From positions 376,880,687 through 376,944,686 of the forward strand of contig JAUMIR010000001.1 in the NCBI GenBank assembly GCA_030847615.1: DNA of 64,000 nucleotides, given 5' to 3'. Below the pieces are notes generated by a model. It was not told where the DNA came from, ran no database searches, and was given only the letters and a program-made list of their open reading frames with translations. Positions 47,054-58,599 of the stretch are shown piece by piece (within the stretch, counting starts at the first letter, position 1; each line of letters starts with the position of its first letter). The position numbers were made by a program, and so were the translations under genes. This stretch comes from Gambelia wislizenii. Lineage: Eukaryota; Chordata; Lepidosauria; Squamata; Crotaphytidae.

Positions 47054-47449
47054 GTACCACAGTGAAAAGAAACAGCATTTATTTTAATAATATATTAATG
47101 GACTCATGTATGTTATGTGAAGTAATAGTTTATTTCTTTATTTTATTGTATTTATTTCATTTGTATCCCACCTTATCCTCTAATATGGAACCCAAGGCAG
47201 CTCAAAGTATAAATTAACACCAAAGACAGTTAATGGATAATACAAAAAACAGTTATATAAATGATATTAAAACATTAAATTAATAAAATTGTTTAAAAGG
47301 CAGTTAAAATATAATAATAAGGATGATAAAAATACAGTGCACTCCACTCAAAAGTCCTTTGCAACAGCTAGTTATCAGACAATTAAATAAAAAGATCTTT
47401 GCCTGCAGGCAGAAAGATAGCAGATGGGGGAAACATATCTTGCCATGGG

Positions 47450-48272
47450 AAGGAATTCTGTGTCCAGTTCTGGGCACTACAATTCAAGAAGGAACGTGTC
47501 CAGAGGATGGCAGCAAAAATGGTGGGAGGTCCGGAAGCCATGCCCTGTGAGGAGCGGTTTAGGGAGCTGGGTATGTTTAGCCTGGAGAAGAGAAGGTTAA
47601 GAGGTGATATGATAGCCATGTTTAAGAACTTTTTCAAATGGGGGAACCCCCCTAAGGAGGTCAGGAGAAGAACGGGGCTGTCGCACTCACAGCGCCCTGT
47701 TTCAGATGACACCATCCTCCTCCCGACTTTCCCTTGTGCTTCCTCCGTACTGTGGGCACAAGAAACGCACCGCTTTTATTGATGAAAAACCCCCATCAAT
47801 AAAAAGCGATGCCTGCAGCACAGAGGAAGGATGGGGGAAGATCGGGAGGAGGATGGCACCGTCTGAAACAGGGCACTGTGAGAGCGACAGCCCCGTTCTT
47901 CCCCCAACCTCCTTGGGGTTTTTCCCCCATTTGAAAAAGTCCTAAATATTTAAATAAGCCATGTCATATTGAGGATGGAGCAAGCTTGTTTTCTGCTGCT
48001 CCAGAAGCTAGGACACAGAGCAATGGACTCAAACTACAGGAAAAGAGATTCCACCTAAACATTAGGAAGAACTTCCTAATAATAAGAGCTGTTTGGCAGT
48101 GGAATGCACTGCCTCAGAGTGTGGTAGAGTCTCCTTCTTTGGAAGTTTTTAAACAGAGGCTGGATGACCATTGTCAGGAGTGCTTTAATTGTGTATTCTT
48201 GCAGGGCAAGGGGTTAGACTAGATAGTCCTTGTGGTCTTTTCCAACTCTATGATTCTATGATTCCATAGCCT
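47450..48272 (+). mobile_element. CR1 LINE 3' end, split by a MITE
   Basis: Left part 47450-47625 matches the CR1 at 44300-44912 ([31 protein letters not shown]) and right part 47946-48272 continues with AAPEARTQSNGLKLQEKRFH and [16 protein letters not shown], then the ATTCTATG tail. The break lies exactly where the foldback MITE at 47626-47942 is inserted. The 5' end is truncated and some internal sequence is lost. Confidence 0.88.
47626..47942. repeat. Foldback MITE, copy D, with TAA duplication
   Basis: 317 bp. Ends are GAACTTTTTCAAATGGGGG and CCCCATTTGAAAAAGTCC. The arms pair along most of their length (AGAACGGGGCTGTCGC with GCGACAGCCCCGTTCT; CGCTTTTATTGATG with CATCAATAAAAAGCG at the centre around 47778-47808). 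TAA flanks both sides (47623-47625 and 47943-47945). The uninterrupted CR1 at 44300-44912 has only a single copy of the corresponding site (TTTAAGTATTT), so the 3-bp duplication is real. TWA duplications suggest the PIF/Harbinger superfamily. Confidence 0.88.
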
Positions 48273-48419
48273 GGGGGCAGCCACTGAGAAGGTTCACTTC
48301 CATGTCCTCACCAACTGTACCTGTGGTAGTAGTGAGCAAGCTCTCCCATGAGGAACTTAAAACTCAAGCAGGCTCTTATTGGGAGATATGAGTTGGTATA
48401 GTGTGTAATATGTGATTTT

Positions 48420-48630
48420 GTGTCATGTAGTGGTTTGAGTGTTGGACTAGGTCTCTGGGAGACTAAGGTTCAAATTCCCACTTGGCTGTGGAAGCCACTG
48501 GGTAACCTTGGGCAAGTCACACTCTCTGAGCCTCAGAGGAAGGCAAAAGCAAGCCCCCGCTGAACAAACCCTGTGATTGGTTCACTTTGGAGTTGCCATC
48601 AGTCAGAAACAACTTGAAGGCACATAACTA
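48420..48630 (+). mobile_element. tRNA-derived CORE-SINE copy
   Basis: Contains GTAGTGGTTTGAGTGTTGGA, a B-box-like AGGTTCAAATTCC, the CORE segment AACCTTGGGCAAGTCACAC and the tail AACTTGAAGGCACATAAC. The head is slightly truncated. It sits between two pieces of the reverse L2 (48280-48415 and 48640 onward). Confidence 0.8.
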
Positions 48631-49877
48631 TCCTTTTGGTTAGCCCCAACTAGAGTAGACCCATTTGATCAATTGTTAAATTGTGAGTCAACATGTAGGT
48701 AAATCCTGTTGATTCAGTGGATCTGCTCTGGTCAGAACTAACAACAAGATTTAAGTCATAGTCTTTCAGAGAGGCTGGATATAAGCCATATAGGGCTTTA
48801 TAGGACATAAACAGCACTTGAATTGTGTCCAGAAATGAACCCATAGCCAATAAGCTTTTCTTTTCTTTTTTTGACAGGATAGTTATATGTATCCTATAAC
48901 CAGTCCCAATGAGCAGTGTGGTCACAACATTTTGGACTCACTGCAGTTTCCAAAGGCATCTGCATATAGAACAGGATGTAATCAAAGCAAATGTTACAGT
49001 GGCCAGATTTGACATTTACAGGAATGGGTGCAGCTGGATCACTAGGTTTAATTACTGGGACATGATCCTCTAAGCTCAGGGCTGAATCCAAGAGTACACC
49101 AAAATCACAAACTTGAGTATACTTGGGTAGAATGTAACCCCATCCAGCATGTGGATGATCTGCCTTTTGGCTGACCAGCAGCACCTTCCTTTTGTCTGGA
49201 TTATGTTTCTTTCTTTGCCCTAATCCAGTCCATTACTGACAGCAGATACTGGTTTAGTGTCGAGATAGCTTTCTTGGAATTAGATGAAAAGAAGAGATAG
49301 AGTTGTGTGTCATCAGCATAGTGGTTACATTCAACCCCCAAACTCTGGATAATCTCGCCCATTGGTTTCATGTAGATGTTGAATAGCATGGGGGACAAAA
49401 CCAAGCCCTAGGAACCTGCAGGCCAACAGCCATGAGGTCAGACAGGAACACCCCAGCATGTCCTTCTGAGTTCATGCCTCCAAGAAGGATTGGGACCACT
49501 GTACAAAAGCACCCTCACATCCAATCCTAGAGAGGTGGTTCAGAAGGATACCATGACTGATGGTTTTAAAAGCTGCTGAGAAGTCTAGGAAAACCAGCAG
49601 GGATGTACCCCCCTTCCATAGCCTGGTGTAAGTCATCCACCAAAATGACCAAAGTCATCTCTGTCGTACAACAAGCCTGAAGTTGGACTAAAATGGATCT
49701 ATATAATCCATTTTATCCAGGAACCCTTGGAGCTGGGAAGCCAGCATGTACTCTAGAATGTTGCCCCAAAAAGGATATTGGAGGCTGGCCAGTAGTTATC
49801 TAGTGTAGTTCGGATCAGGGAGAGTTCTTTCAGTAAAGGCCTCACCACAGCCTTTTTAAGGCATAATGCAAAGCTGT

Positions 49878-50112
49878 AGGTTTTCTGTGATTTTTTTTCC
49901 AGGCTGTGAGGCCGTGTTCTGGAAGAGTTTATTTCTGATGTTTTGCCTGCGTCTGTGGCTGCATCTTCTCTGAAGATCGCTGAAGATGCCAGCCACAGAT
50001 GCAGGCAAAACATCAGGAATAAACTCTTCCAGAACATGGCCTTACAGCCCGGAAAAACAAATAAACATGGAAAACCTATGGATGCCAGCCGTGAAAGCCT
50101 TCGATTTCACAA
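49878..50112. mobile_element. Penelope-like ends arranged as an inverted pair
   Basis: The left half carries the family terminal block in reverse (GAGGCCGTGTTCTGGAAGAG, GATGTTTTGCCTGCGTCTGT) and the right half carries it forward (GCAGGCAAAACATCAGGAAT, CTTCCAGAACATGGCCTTAC, GTGAAAGCCTTCGATTTCAC). They meet near 49976. Flanking AATGCAAAGCTG (49867-49878) and AATGGAAAGCTG (50111-50122) form a 12-bp duplication with one mismatch, so the pair was inserted as one unit into the L2. Confidence 0.55.
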
Positions 50113-51460
50113 TGGAAAGCTGCTTTGCTGCAGTGAGGTATTCACCACTCCTCTTACCCACATGGCAAGTCTCCCTCTGACTGCTTTTGTGAGCCAGGAA
50201 GAGCATGGGTCCAGTAGGCATGTGATGGCTCTTGTCTCTCCAAAGATCCTCTCCACATTCTCAATCTGGACAAATTGAAACATGTCGAGTAACAAAGGCC
50301 AGGAGCTGAAGTTATATCCACTGGACCTATATCAAACACAGAATCCATGTCAGAGCAATCTGAGTAAATTTATGTGCAAATTCTTCAGAACAGGCAGCCG
50401 AGTGGTCTGCATAGAAGGCCCATGACCACTCAAGACTGCTCTGCTAGACAGCACTTTGTAGACACAGTGCTGGCAGAGAAAAATGATTCCTTTGCTGCCA
50501 GGTTTTCCATTGAACTCTAGACCATGTTCAGCCAGACTCCCTCCAAGTCTTCTGCCATTGATACTGTATTTCTTGTCCCATTTGTTTCATCATCACCAGC
50601 TCCCTATAGAATCAGAGGACTTACTTGGTTCAACTCCATAAGAGAGGATCCTCAGGAGCAATTGTGTTTACTTCCCTGGCCATTTCTCTACTCCAGAAGT
50701 CAGCCAGGACTTTGACAGGATCACCAGTCCTGGCAACAGGAAACTCCCCAAAAGGCATCAGGAATCAATCTGGATCCATAACCTTCCTGCTATAGGCCAT
50801 CTTAATTGGTCCCTCACCACTGCAGAGGCTCCAAGTCCCAGTGAGTCTACCAAGTACTGATCTGTCCATAACATAGGAACTCTGGAAAGTTCCTCCACCC
50901 CAGGTCACTGTCATCCAGCCCAACAGAGAAAAGTATAAAGTGTGGTCAGCAACATGGGAGGCCCCAGATATTAATTGGGACTGATCTGGGATCATGATGG
51001 AGGACATGAACTTCTGAGCTTCTCTCAACAGAATGGCCTTTGTATGGATGTTGAAGTTTTCCAGCACAACAATCCTGGGGTATTCCAACACCACTGCCAA
51101 GACCAGCTCAGCCAGTTTAGGAAGAGACTGTGGAGCAGAGGGGCACACCAACAGAATCTCTATTCTGCTGTGCTGCTCACCTTCAAAAATACACACTCAA
51201 ACCCAGCAGATGTTGGGATGGGTTTAGTGTCCAATTCACAGGATGGAATTCTGATAGGCCTCTGCAACTGTGAGTACCTGCCCCACAGGTCTCACTTGCA
51301 GCTACACAGAGAAACAAAGCTAGAAGAAATTACCCCACCACCCCCAGCTTCATCCATGTAATACAAGCCAGGTTGGCATGCTTTTCCAGGATTAGGTCCT
51401 GGGTGGTGGTTGTTTCCCCCTTTATCAGCCTGGTAGTAAGCAGCAGTATTTTCAGCTCTT

Positions 51461-51693
51461 GTTGTTGTTGTGTGCCTTCAAATTGTTTCTGACTTATGGC
51501 AACCCACAGGTGAACCTATCACAGAGTTTTCTTGACAAGATTTGTTCAGAGGGGTTTTGCCTTCCTCAAGGTGGAGAGAGTGTGACTTGCCCAGGGTGAT
51601 TTCTCTTGCTGAATGAGGATTTGAATGGATTAATGGATCTGTTGTCCAGAGTCATAGTCCAACACATCAAACCACCACACCACACTGGCTCTC
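51461..51693 (-). mobile_element. tRNA-derived CORE-SINE, reverse copy
   Basis: Starts with the complement of the tail (GTTGTTGTTGTGTGCCTTCA) and contains the complement of the core (GTGTGACTTGCCCAGGGTGA) and head (CCACACCACACTGGCTCT). Moderately diverged and near full length. Confidence 0.82.
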
Positions 51694-51699
51694 ATGTTT

Positions 51700-53060
51700 T
51701 ATATAATAATTGTTTTAGTTGTTAATTTGCTTTTTGGAATCAAACTTTTTATAGGGGTAGAATTAAATGTTCAACATAAATAATGTTCATACAGTTAGTT
51801 ACAACTTAACAAAAGTTGATTTCAAAGCAGTTTGCCATATCATCCATGGTGTTCATTTTAAAATAAATGGTATTTGAATTTGATAGAACACTTATGGGCA
51901 AAGCCAAAGGCAATGTAGTCTTTTGATTGTGGTCATGTCTACTGCTCTACATGAGGATGCAGTTGCCATTGTCTTAATAATGTGGTTGCCATTGTCTTTG
52001 AGTTGTGTCCAGTCAGCTAACCAGATGGATATGAACATGAATGTTCCATGGATACAGAATAAACCTTGGTTGTTGAGTGCATGTATTGCAATAGGAGGGT
52101 GAGTGCCACTATATGTAGCAGTGTCAAAGGCAAGCAGCAAACAGGGAATGAGATTAGATGCTAATGCCATGCTACTCCATTGTAGAGTACTTCTAATGAA
52201 GGGCCCTTAAGTCTGATGTTGTGTTTGCTAGAGTGGAGATTGAACATTAAAACAGGCCATTGAACTATAAATGAGAGAAGAGTGGGGGAGATTTGAGCAG
52301 CTTGTTTAGTAGAAATGGTGACATCAGATATAAATTGTGAGCAGAAACCATGGCTAAATAGTTTAATTTTAACTGCCTGGTTTTTATAGCCAATATTAAT
52401 ATCTCTACCAAACCCTAGTCAAAGCCATTGTTACTGAGAAGTAAGCCCTATTGTTTTCAGTGGGCCTTAATGCCAGGTAAGTGTGTTTAGAACTGCAGCC
52501 TTAATTCTTGAAAGAAAGAAAAAAATGTAAGAAGCAATGACAAGATTGCATTTATAACAACCATCTTACTTCTACACACTTGCTGCAGAGCTGCTGTTTC
52601 TAAAACAAAAGGCTTTAAGGATGTTTAACCAACATTTTTTCAGAATTGAGGTAAAACTTTAAATTGACTCAATGGCTATAGATTTGTTGCAATCTTTGCA
52701 GTTCACTGAACTTTTTTCCCTGTGCATACATATTTCAAGTAAACTCTGTAGTCATAAGTATAGCAAGTGACACGTTATGGACCCTAAATCGTTGCACTGT
52801 GAAATATGCAGAGGAAAAGGACAAATGAAGATATCAAGGGTCTGTTCTATTTTGCACTGAACTGTAAAATGCCTCCCTTGTTGTACAGAAGATCACTGGT
52901 TCTGAGCAGGGCTCATTGACTGCTAAGTTGTGGATAGTGTTTCAGTTTCTCCAACTGTTAATATCCTGAGTTATCCAGGCATAATGACCTCTCTATTTGT
53001 AACACATTGTTGAATTTTCTGGTTCTTTTAACTTATTCAAACCCTTTTCCCCCATTCATT
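51700..53060. other. Intron 5, right part, no gene seen
   Basis: AT-leaning DNA before exon 6. A GAAGTAAGCCCTATTGTTTT-like fragment at 52436-52500 is a remnant of a common interspersed repeat. The 52135-52340 stretch shows no domain. Confidence 0.45.
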
Positions 53061-53065
53061 GAAAG

Positions 53066-53184
53066 ACTGGAATGATTCTAAGTCGAGCTATAGCACAAAG
53101 CTGTCTGGCTGTTGGTCATCCAATCAGAGCTGTGACACAGGATGGCATACCTCTTGAAGGCTATAAGTTAAATCTACAGAAAAG
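53066..53184 (+). CDS. DCDC1: DCDC1-like exon 6: ricin-like trefoil repeat
   Basis: This 119-bp exon is phase 0 in and phase 2 out. The acceptor is CATTGAAAG after a C/T-rich stretch and the donor GTATTG. The translation starts TGMILSRAIAQSCLAVGHPI and continues to GIPLEGYKLNLQK. G-x-I-(L/x)...C-L-x-V is the classic core of a ricin-B beta-trefoil repeat, and this is the best domain evidence in the gene. Two final bases join exon 7 to make Arg. Confidence 0.82.
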
Positions 53185-53189
53185 GTATT

Positions 53190-55585
53190 GATATTTTTAA
53201 TATATATATATAGCGTTACTTGGAGTGTTATCAGAAGGTGTCCTTACATATTTTGTAATTTAATGGTCAAAACTGTATCTTTATCCTGCCATTTCATTTG
53301 GAAAAATAAATTTCTATCAGACATTCCCTTCTTGATTTATTTTGAATCATCTATGAACATTCTTTCTGAAACAGCCAGGTGCAGGGCATGCACCTGTATT
53401 TCTCACTGGACATTCTACAACTTATTCATTAAGGTAGGCATCTACAATGCCTCTCCAGGGCATTAATAAAAAATAGAGGAAATAAGAGTCTTCCCCCAAA
53501 TTTACTTGATGGAGGATTTCCAAAAGCAATTTCCACTCATCAGCTACAGCGTATAGGAGTATAGGTATAGGTGAATATAGAAGAAGATATTTCCCTGGGT
53601 ACCAAGTTCTAAGATATATAGGATTTTAAAGGTATGCAACCCTGCTTTGGTGCTTGGGAACAGACCCATAAGAACTAGGGGTATTCTTGAAGAATTGACA
53701 AAGAAGGTTCCCATTAACCTTTTCCACAGTGTATTTCCTAGTGTATTTCTGAGCAATCTTCAATGGCAGCTCTCTCTATAAGTTCATTCTGGAGGGTATC
53801 CAACATGGATAACTTTGGCCATGTTTTTTTTGTCTGGGAGAGGTCACAGCCCACACACCAATCTCAGTCAAAATTGCTCTATGTCACTTGAGCTTCCATT
53901 AACACAGATAGATCTATGAGTACCGGCATACTGCAGACTTGATCCCTAGAGAGGTGCAACCGCATGTGAAACAGGATAAACTCTAGTCCCTGCACAAATG
54001 AACTGCCTACTTTTTAGGAGTGAGCTTTTACTGAAATTCTATGCATGTTTATTCAAAGGTAAGCTTTACTGTTTGAGACATATTCTCATGAATGTCTACA
54101 TAGAATTGCAATCAAAATGTTGTATGGTACTTATCAGCTTAATAATCACAACACTCATGCAAGTAACACCTGTGCTAATTCTGTCATAAAAGCAGAATGA
54201 ATTAAAATGCAGAACCAATCTAAAATCCTGTTAAGAGTTGTACCTATGACAGAGGGCTGCCAGAGAGAGACAGCAGAGGTGAACAGCTTGATGGTGACAC
54301 AGCCAAACCCAGCATTTGGATGAGATTTTCCTATAACATTGAGCAAAACCCACAGCTGTACTGGGTGAACTATACTTGAGCTGCTGGGCAAATTCTATAG
54401 AAAAATGTAGAAAGATGTATTAGATGCCGCCTTCCACAAATTTGGACATAGTAGAACTGCTGGTGCAACAACTGGTTTCACTAGCAAAGGTTCCCTATAT
54501 AAGATCCTGATCTTTATATTTAAAGAGTACATTGTAGCTGTGAACTTCCTAAAGCTGAAAATACTGCCTGGTATATTTCATGCTTAGGGTAGATATCAAA
54601 AACATGGCCTGACCCATTGTGAATCTATCTAGATTTAACTTGTAAGGATAATTAACATACAGTACTGTCAATATTTGGTTTCTTATTTGAAATGAAAGTG
54701 TTATGAACTAATATATGGGACAGAGATAAACTAGAATTTTGAACATATAATGCCAATTTGAATTTGTTGATTTTTCAAGATATATTTAATGGAAACTCAT
54801 TTTGGGATATTACTAAACTATTTAATATGAGATGCTTCTTACTAGGATTATAAATTGATACTGTCCTGACTTATTGTCTCCATCATATTTTAATATTCCA
54901 TCAGAAGAATGATTGTACAAAATGTTTTAATAGATGATTGGGCACACTGATTTCTCTTTTTTTAAAATAAATAAATAAATAATGCTATGTAGATAACATT
55001 GTAAATAACCTAAAGGGAATTATGCAGTGTCTAAGAATGTGGCAGATGAGAAGTTTGTAGTGATTAAGGGCACATTGCTAAAGGCCAAACATCATTGGCA
55101 GGGGAAGATGGTCCAAACTTGTAACATGATACAAACTTGTAACACCTTTCAAATTCTACATTTCTGAAAGAGGGCTGTCTTTGCTACTTTTATGTAATAA
55201 TCATACCTGAGCCTTTAATAAGCTTGCTAACTGTTTTGAGACCTTTCGGTCATTAGGTAATTTTTGGATTAGCCTGTCAACGTTCCTATTTTTTTATTCT
55301 AATTGACCATTGTGACTGCAAATATTAGGGCAATTAATTCAAAAGCTTTATTTTTCTGCCCTTTTCTCATTGCAAAATGATGGATTAACCCCCAATGTCA
55401 ATTTGTCTAGATAACTTGGCTGTGTGGCTTAACTGTTCTTGCCCTGTTGTAGAATGCTGCAGTTTTTGCTGAGTACTAGCTTGCTGAAGTTTCTTTTACC
55501 TGCCGCTACAGTCACTGGCAGTGTGCAAAAAATCCATGAGGATATATATACTTCACAGAAAATTAGTTGCCATTGTTTCTTGGAA
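53190..55585. other. Intron 6, left part, no gene seen
   Basis: Mostly unique AT-rich sequence. A decayed reverse L2-like tail may lie around 54180-54395 (minus-strand reading with GFGCVTIKLF-type residues), too weak to call. Confidence 0.4.
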
Positions 55586-55590
55586 ATCTT

Positions 55591-55812
55591 GGCCAGATCC
55601 ACACTACACAAATAATCCAGTTTGAAATTGGTTTATTTGCCATGGCTCCTTCCTGTGGAATCCTGGGATTTGCCATTTAGTGAGTCACCAGCACTCTTTG
55701 GCAGAGAAGGCTAAAGACCTTGTAAAACTACAAATCCCAGGATTCCATAGTAAGGAGCCATGACAAATAATCCAATTTCAAACTGGATTGTTGGCATAGT
55801 ATGGATTTGGCC
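55591..55812. repeat. Squamate foldback MITE, second copy
   Basis: 222 bp palindrome. Ends are GGCCAGATCCACAC and GTATGGATTTGGCC (complement GGCCAAATCCATAC). Inner arms AATAATCCAGTTTGAAATTG and CAATTTCAAACTGG-like sequence pair, followed by the GCCATGGCTCCTT/AAGGAGCCATG and CTACAAATCCCAGGATTCCA core shared with 15345-15533. No clear target duplication. Confidence 0.75.
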
Positions 55813-56022
55813 CTTGTTTAATAATGGGTAGTTCCCATTCCCCCCCCCTCAGATGACATTGTCTAAAGTTACACCAAAACTGTGACTGTGAATGAATTAG
55901 ACACTTACCCACAGTCTATATATGTTACTCAAAGAAGAAGGAGCTTTGCATTGCCCCATAACCAGACATCTCTTCTTCCAATCCATGAGCAAGGAACTCT
56001 AGGTCTTATAGGTTTTGATGTG

Positions 56023-56172
56023 ATTGTTGTTGTTATGCGTTGTCAAGTTAACTTCAAACGTGTACAAAACCCATTATAGGGTTTTCTTGACAAGATTTCT
56101 TCACAGGAGATTTGCCATTGCTTTCTCCCAGAGTCCAAGTCCCACAATCAAACCACTACATCATGCTGGTTC
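56023..56172 (-). mobile_element. CORE-SINE, reverse, internally deleted
   Basis: Begins TTGTTGTTGTTATGCG (complement of the tail), continues with GGGTTTTCTTGACAAGATTT and ends near CATGCTGGTTC (complement of the head). About 100 bp of the core is missing. TTTTGATGTG (56013-56022) and TTTTGATATG (56173-56182) form a 10-bp duplication with one mismatch. Confidence 0.75.
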
Positions 56173-56184
56173 TTTTGATATGAC

Positions 56185-57490
56185 AGACCATGTCAAAAAG
56201 TCAAAAATCTCTTTCCCAGTTTCACACAGTCCTAGCTGCACAAAACAACCCTCTATATTTTAGGGGGGGGGAATTCTACATCTAAAACTGTAATCAGGAG
56301 CTGTCCAGCTGGACGGAATATTGATTCCGAGTATTCTAACACTACTCTTCGGCTCTAGCAAATCTCACTGAATCTGGACAATAAATACAAGGGCACAGGT
56401 TTCTGTTAATATCTTCAGACTTCAGACAAATATCTCCACTTTATCCTGAGATTTTTCCTCATAGCAATGTGGACTACAGCTTGGATCAGCCTTCTCTTGG
56501 CCTCTGGGCCTGAGTAAAGTATACCCCCCCCCCATTCCTTCTACACTCTGCAAATATATTTGTGGAGAGGCAGAGGAGGAAAAAAATGACCTGTACTAGA
56601 CCAAACCTAACATATGCCGTACTTGTAATAAGTCTAGAATAAGACCTAATATACAGGCATGAGCTGAACACATATGTGGGAGAAAGCATGACGATGAGGG
56701 ATTAACAGGGAAACTTCCCATCACATTCTCCCACACACTGCAGTTCCTTGAGTCTCTGAAACATCTATCTGGAGGATATAAGATGTTCACTGAAGTGTGC
56801 AGAGTCACTGTGTACACACACTGCTTTGATTGCAAAGGGTGTCTCTGACGACTGCAATCACCCATGAGCCATTTTGGTCTTTTCAGGACAATGCCCTGAT
56901 ACTTCAGAGAGGCTTTTATGCATATGAGGTGAAGAGAATGGAGGTGATAGAAGAAAAGTCCCCTTCATGAGTTTTGTTCTGCTCATGCTACTTAGGATCG
57001 AAGCCATGCTCTATTGTCTTCTAACTGTGCTGTCTGTGAGTTAGAATGCCACACACTAATCAAAGGATTAGCCAGAGGTTAAATATCACTAGGACATGTT
57101 ATTCAAGATTTTCCAGAAGACTGCACAATTAAATTGATAGTCACCTTACTTTGTCAGCTGTCTTCCTGTATCATCCATCTGAAGCATGTGACATACACTA
57201 ATATTGCAAGCCAACCCAAGTTAGAAGATTTTGTGTAAATGTGATGAAGGATGTTCTCACCTCTTGAGGGGCATCATACAGAAGGCTATCCATCACATAG
57301 TTAAAAGCACCAACAGATGCAACAGGTCAATTTAGAATATGTCCTGTCATGTCAAACTTGGTTGCACAAATTGCCATTTAGTTATGAAAATATGGTTATG
57401 TAAACAACATATTCTTAGAGGGTGTGTGTATGGATAGAGAACAGGCATGAGTTGAGATGATCACCTGAAGGTCTTTCAAATGAAGACTGC
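56185..57490. other. Intron 6, no gene seen
   Basis: G and C homopolymer runs at 56261-56269 and 56524-56533. Otherwise unremarkable. Confidence 0.45.
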
Positions 57491-57495
57491 TAGAA

Positions 57496-57660
57496 ATAAC
57501 AGTTCTTCTTCATGGTCTCTTTGCTTCACACAAACGGGTTTTGCACCTGCAATGAGACTCCAATCAGAATGTTCTAGAGCTGAGTAGCTTGGTAGGAACC
57601 CTGCCCCCTCCCACCTACCTCACGTATCCCAGCTACTGTCCCCTCAGTTTCTCTCCGTCC
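57496..57660 (+). repeat. DIRS left inverted terminal repeat
   Basis: Complementary to 61575-61740 with scattered mismatches. Key shared words are TTTGCACCTG, GAATGTTCTAGAGCTGAGT, CCCACCTACC and CAGCTACTGTCCCCTCAGTT versus CTAAGCTACTGTCTCCTCAG on the complement. Confidence 0.75.
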
Positions 57661-57908
57661 ACCAGCAGAGTTACATCTCAGCTGAGTAGATCCTTCCCTC
57701 TCTTTTTTTGTTTCTTTCTAGCCTCTCTATCACTCTTTGACTTGGTTCATTCTTTCTCCTTTGTTTTCTGTCTGTACATATGTATGTATAAATGTATATA
57801 AATATTTCTCTTTACTTTGTGATTTCTTGTCCCCCCCCCCCGCCATCATCCTTCCTTCTCTGATCCTATGGCCTCTACCTCCATGTTAAAAATAAAAATT
57901 TGAACCTC

Positions 57909-58577
57909 TTTGAGTTGAAAGTATGATGACAATGGAATTACTAAAGAAAAGAGGAAAATGATAACTTAATTGTTTAGCTGGTGAGTTATAAGACATCGGA
58001 TGTATATATGACTGAGTTTAATTTGGAAAATAAGTCAATATTGTTTAAGAATAATACAGTATGATATGATATCTCCTCACTGAAGGTAAATAAAGGCACA
58101 GGCAGGTGAATTTGATTAACTGAGTAACGGAATAACTGTGCGATTGATAATTGATTAATGACATTAGAAGATGAAGGTGGTGGTAAAAATGACTTTATAA
58201 TGGTAGAAATGTCATGATAAGTAGCACCAAGAGATTGTCAATGCAAGGAACGATGAACATACATAGCAGGTCTGGTAGGAAACCAAGTGAGTGTGTATTT
58301 ATGTATGAGAAGATAAGATTTGAGAAAGGTGGGAGTAAGTGTGTAGGTATGAGAACATGAAGTTGGATTGTGTTGTGTTTTGGGAGAGGGGATGAAGAGG
58401 AGTAGGAGTATGGGTGGGATTATAAAGGATGAGAATGTAGAAGGATTAATGGAATGGTTGATTATGGAAAGATAATTTATGTATAATATGTATTTATTTG
58501 AGCTTTCAGATAATAATGTGTATAATGTAATTTTGTTGTGTGAATAAAATATAAACAAATTGGGGAAAATGATAAAA
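57909..58577 (+). mobile_element. Non-LTR retroelement 3' fragment inserted in the DIRS
   Basis: About 670 bp flanked by the 12-bp word TTTGAACCTCTT, at about 57899-57910 and 58579-58590. It is AT-rich, without a coding frame of note, and ends GTGAATAAAATATAAACAAA then an A-rich tail (GATAAAAAAC), as expected for a poly-A-signal-bearing LINE 3' UTR on the + strand. The family is not certain; L1-like is most likely. Confidence 0.55.
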
Positions 58578-58599
58578 AACTTTTGAACCTCTTGTGGCC

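Larger units (their letters stand above)
48280..51440 (-). mobile_element. L2-clade LINE, reverse, decayed and interrupted
   Basis: On the minus strand, endonuclease remnants (YPRIVVLENFNIHTKAI; SHVADHTLYFSLL) lie at 51196-50765. RT remnants include AVVRPLLKELSL near 49850 and MVLSPMLFNIYMKPMGEIIQ with HYADDTQLYLFF at 49404-49290; the C-terminal part includes SYKALYGLYPASLKDYDLNL at 48800. It is interrupted by the Penelope-like inverted pair at 49878-50112 and, near its 3' end, by the SINE at 48420-48630. The probable 3' UTR piece at 48280-48415 is the least certain part. Confidence 0.75.
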
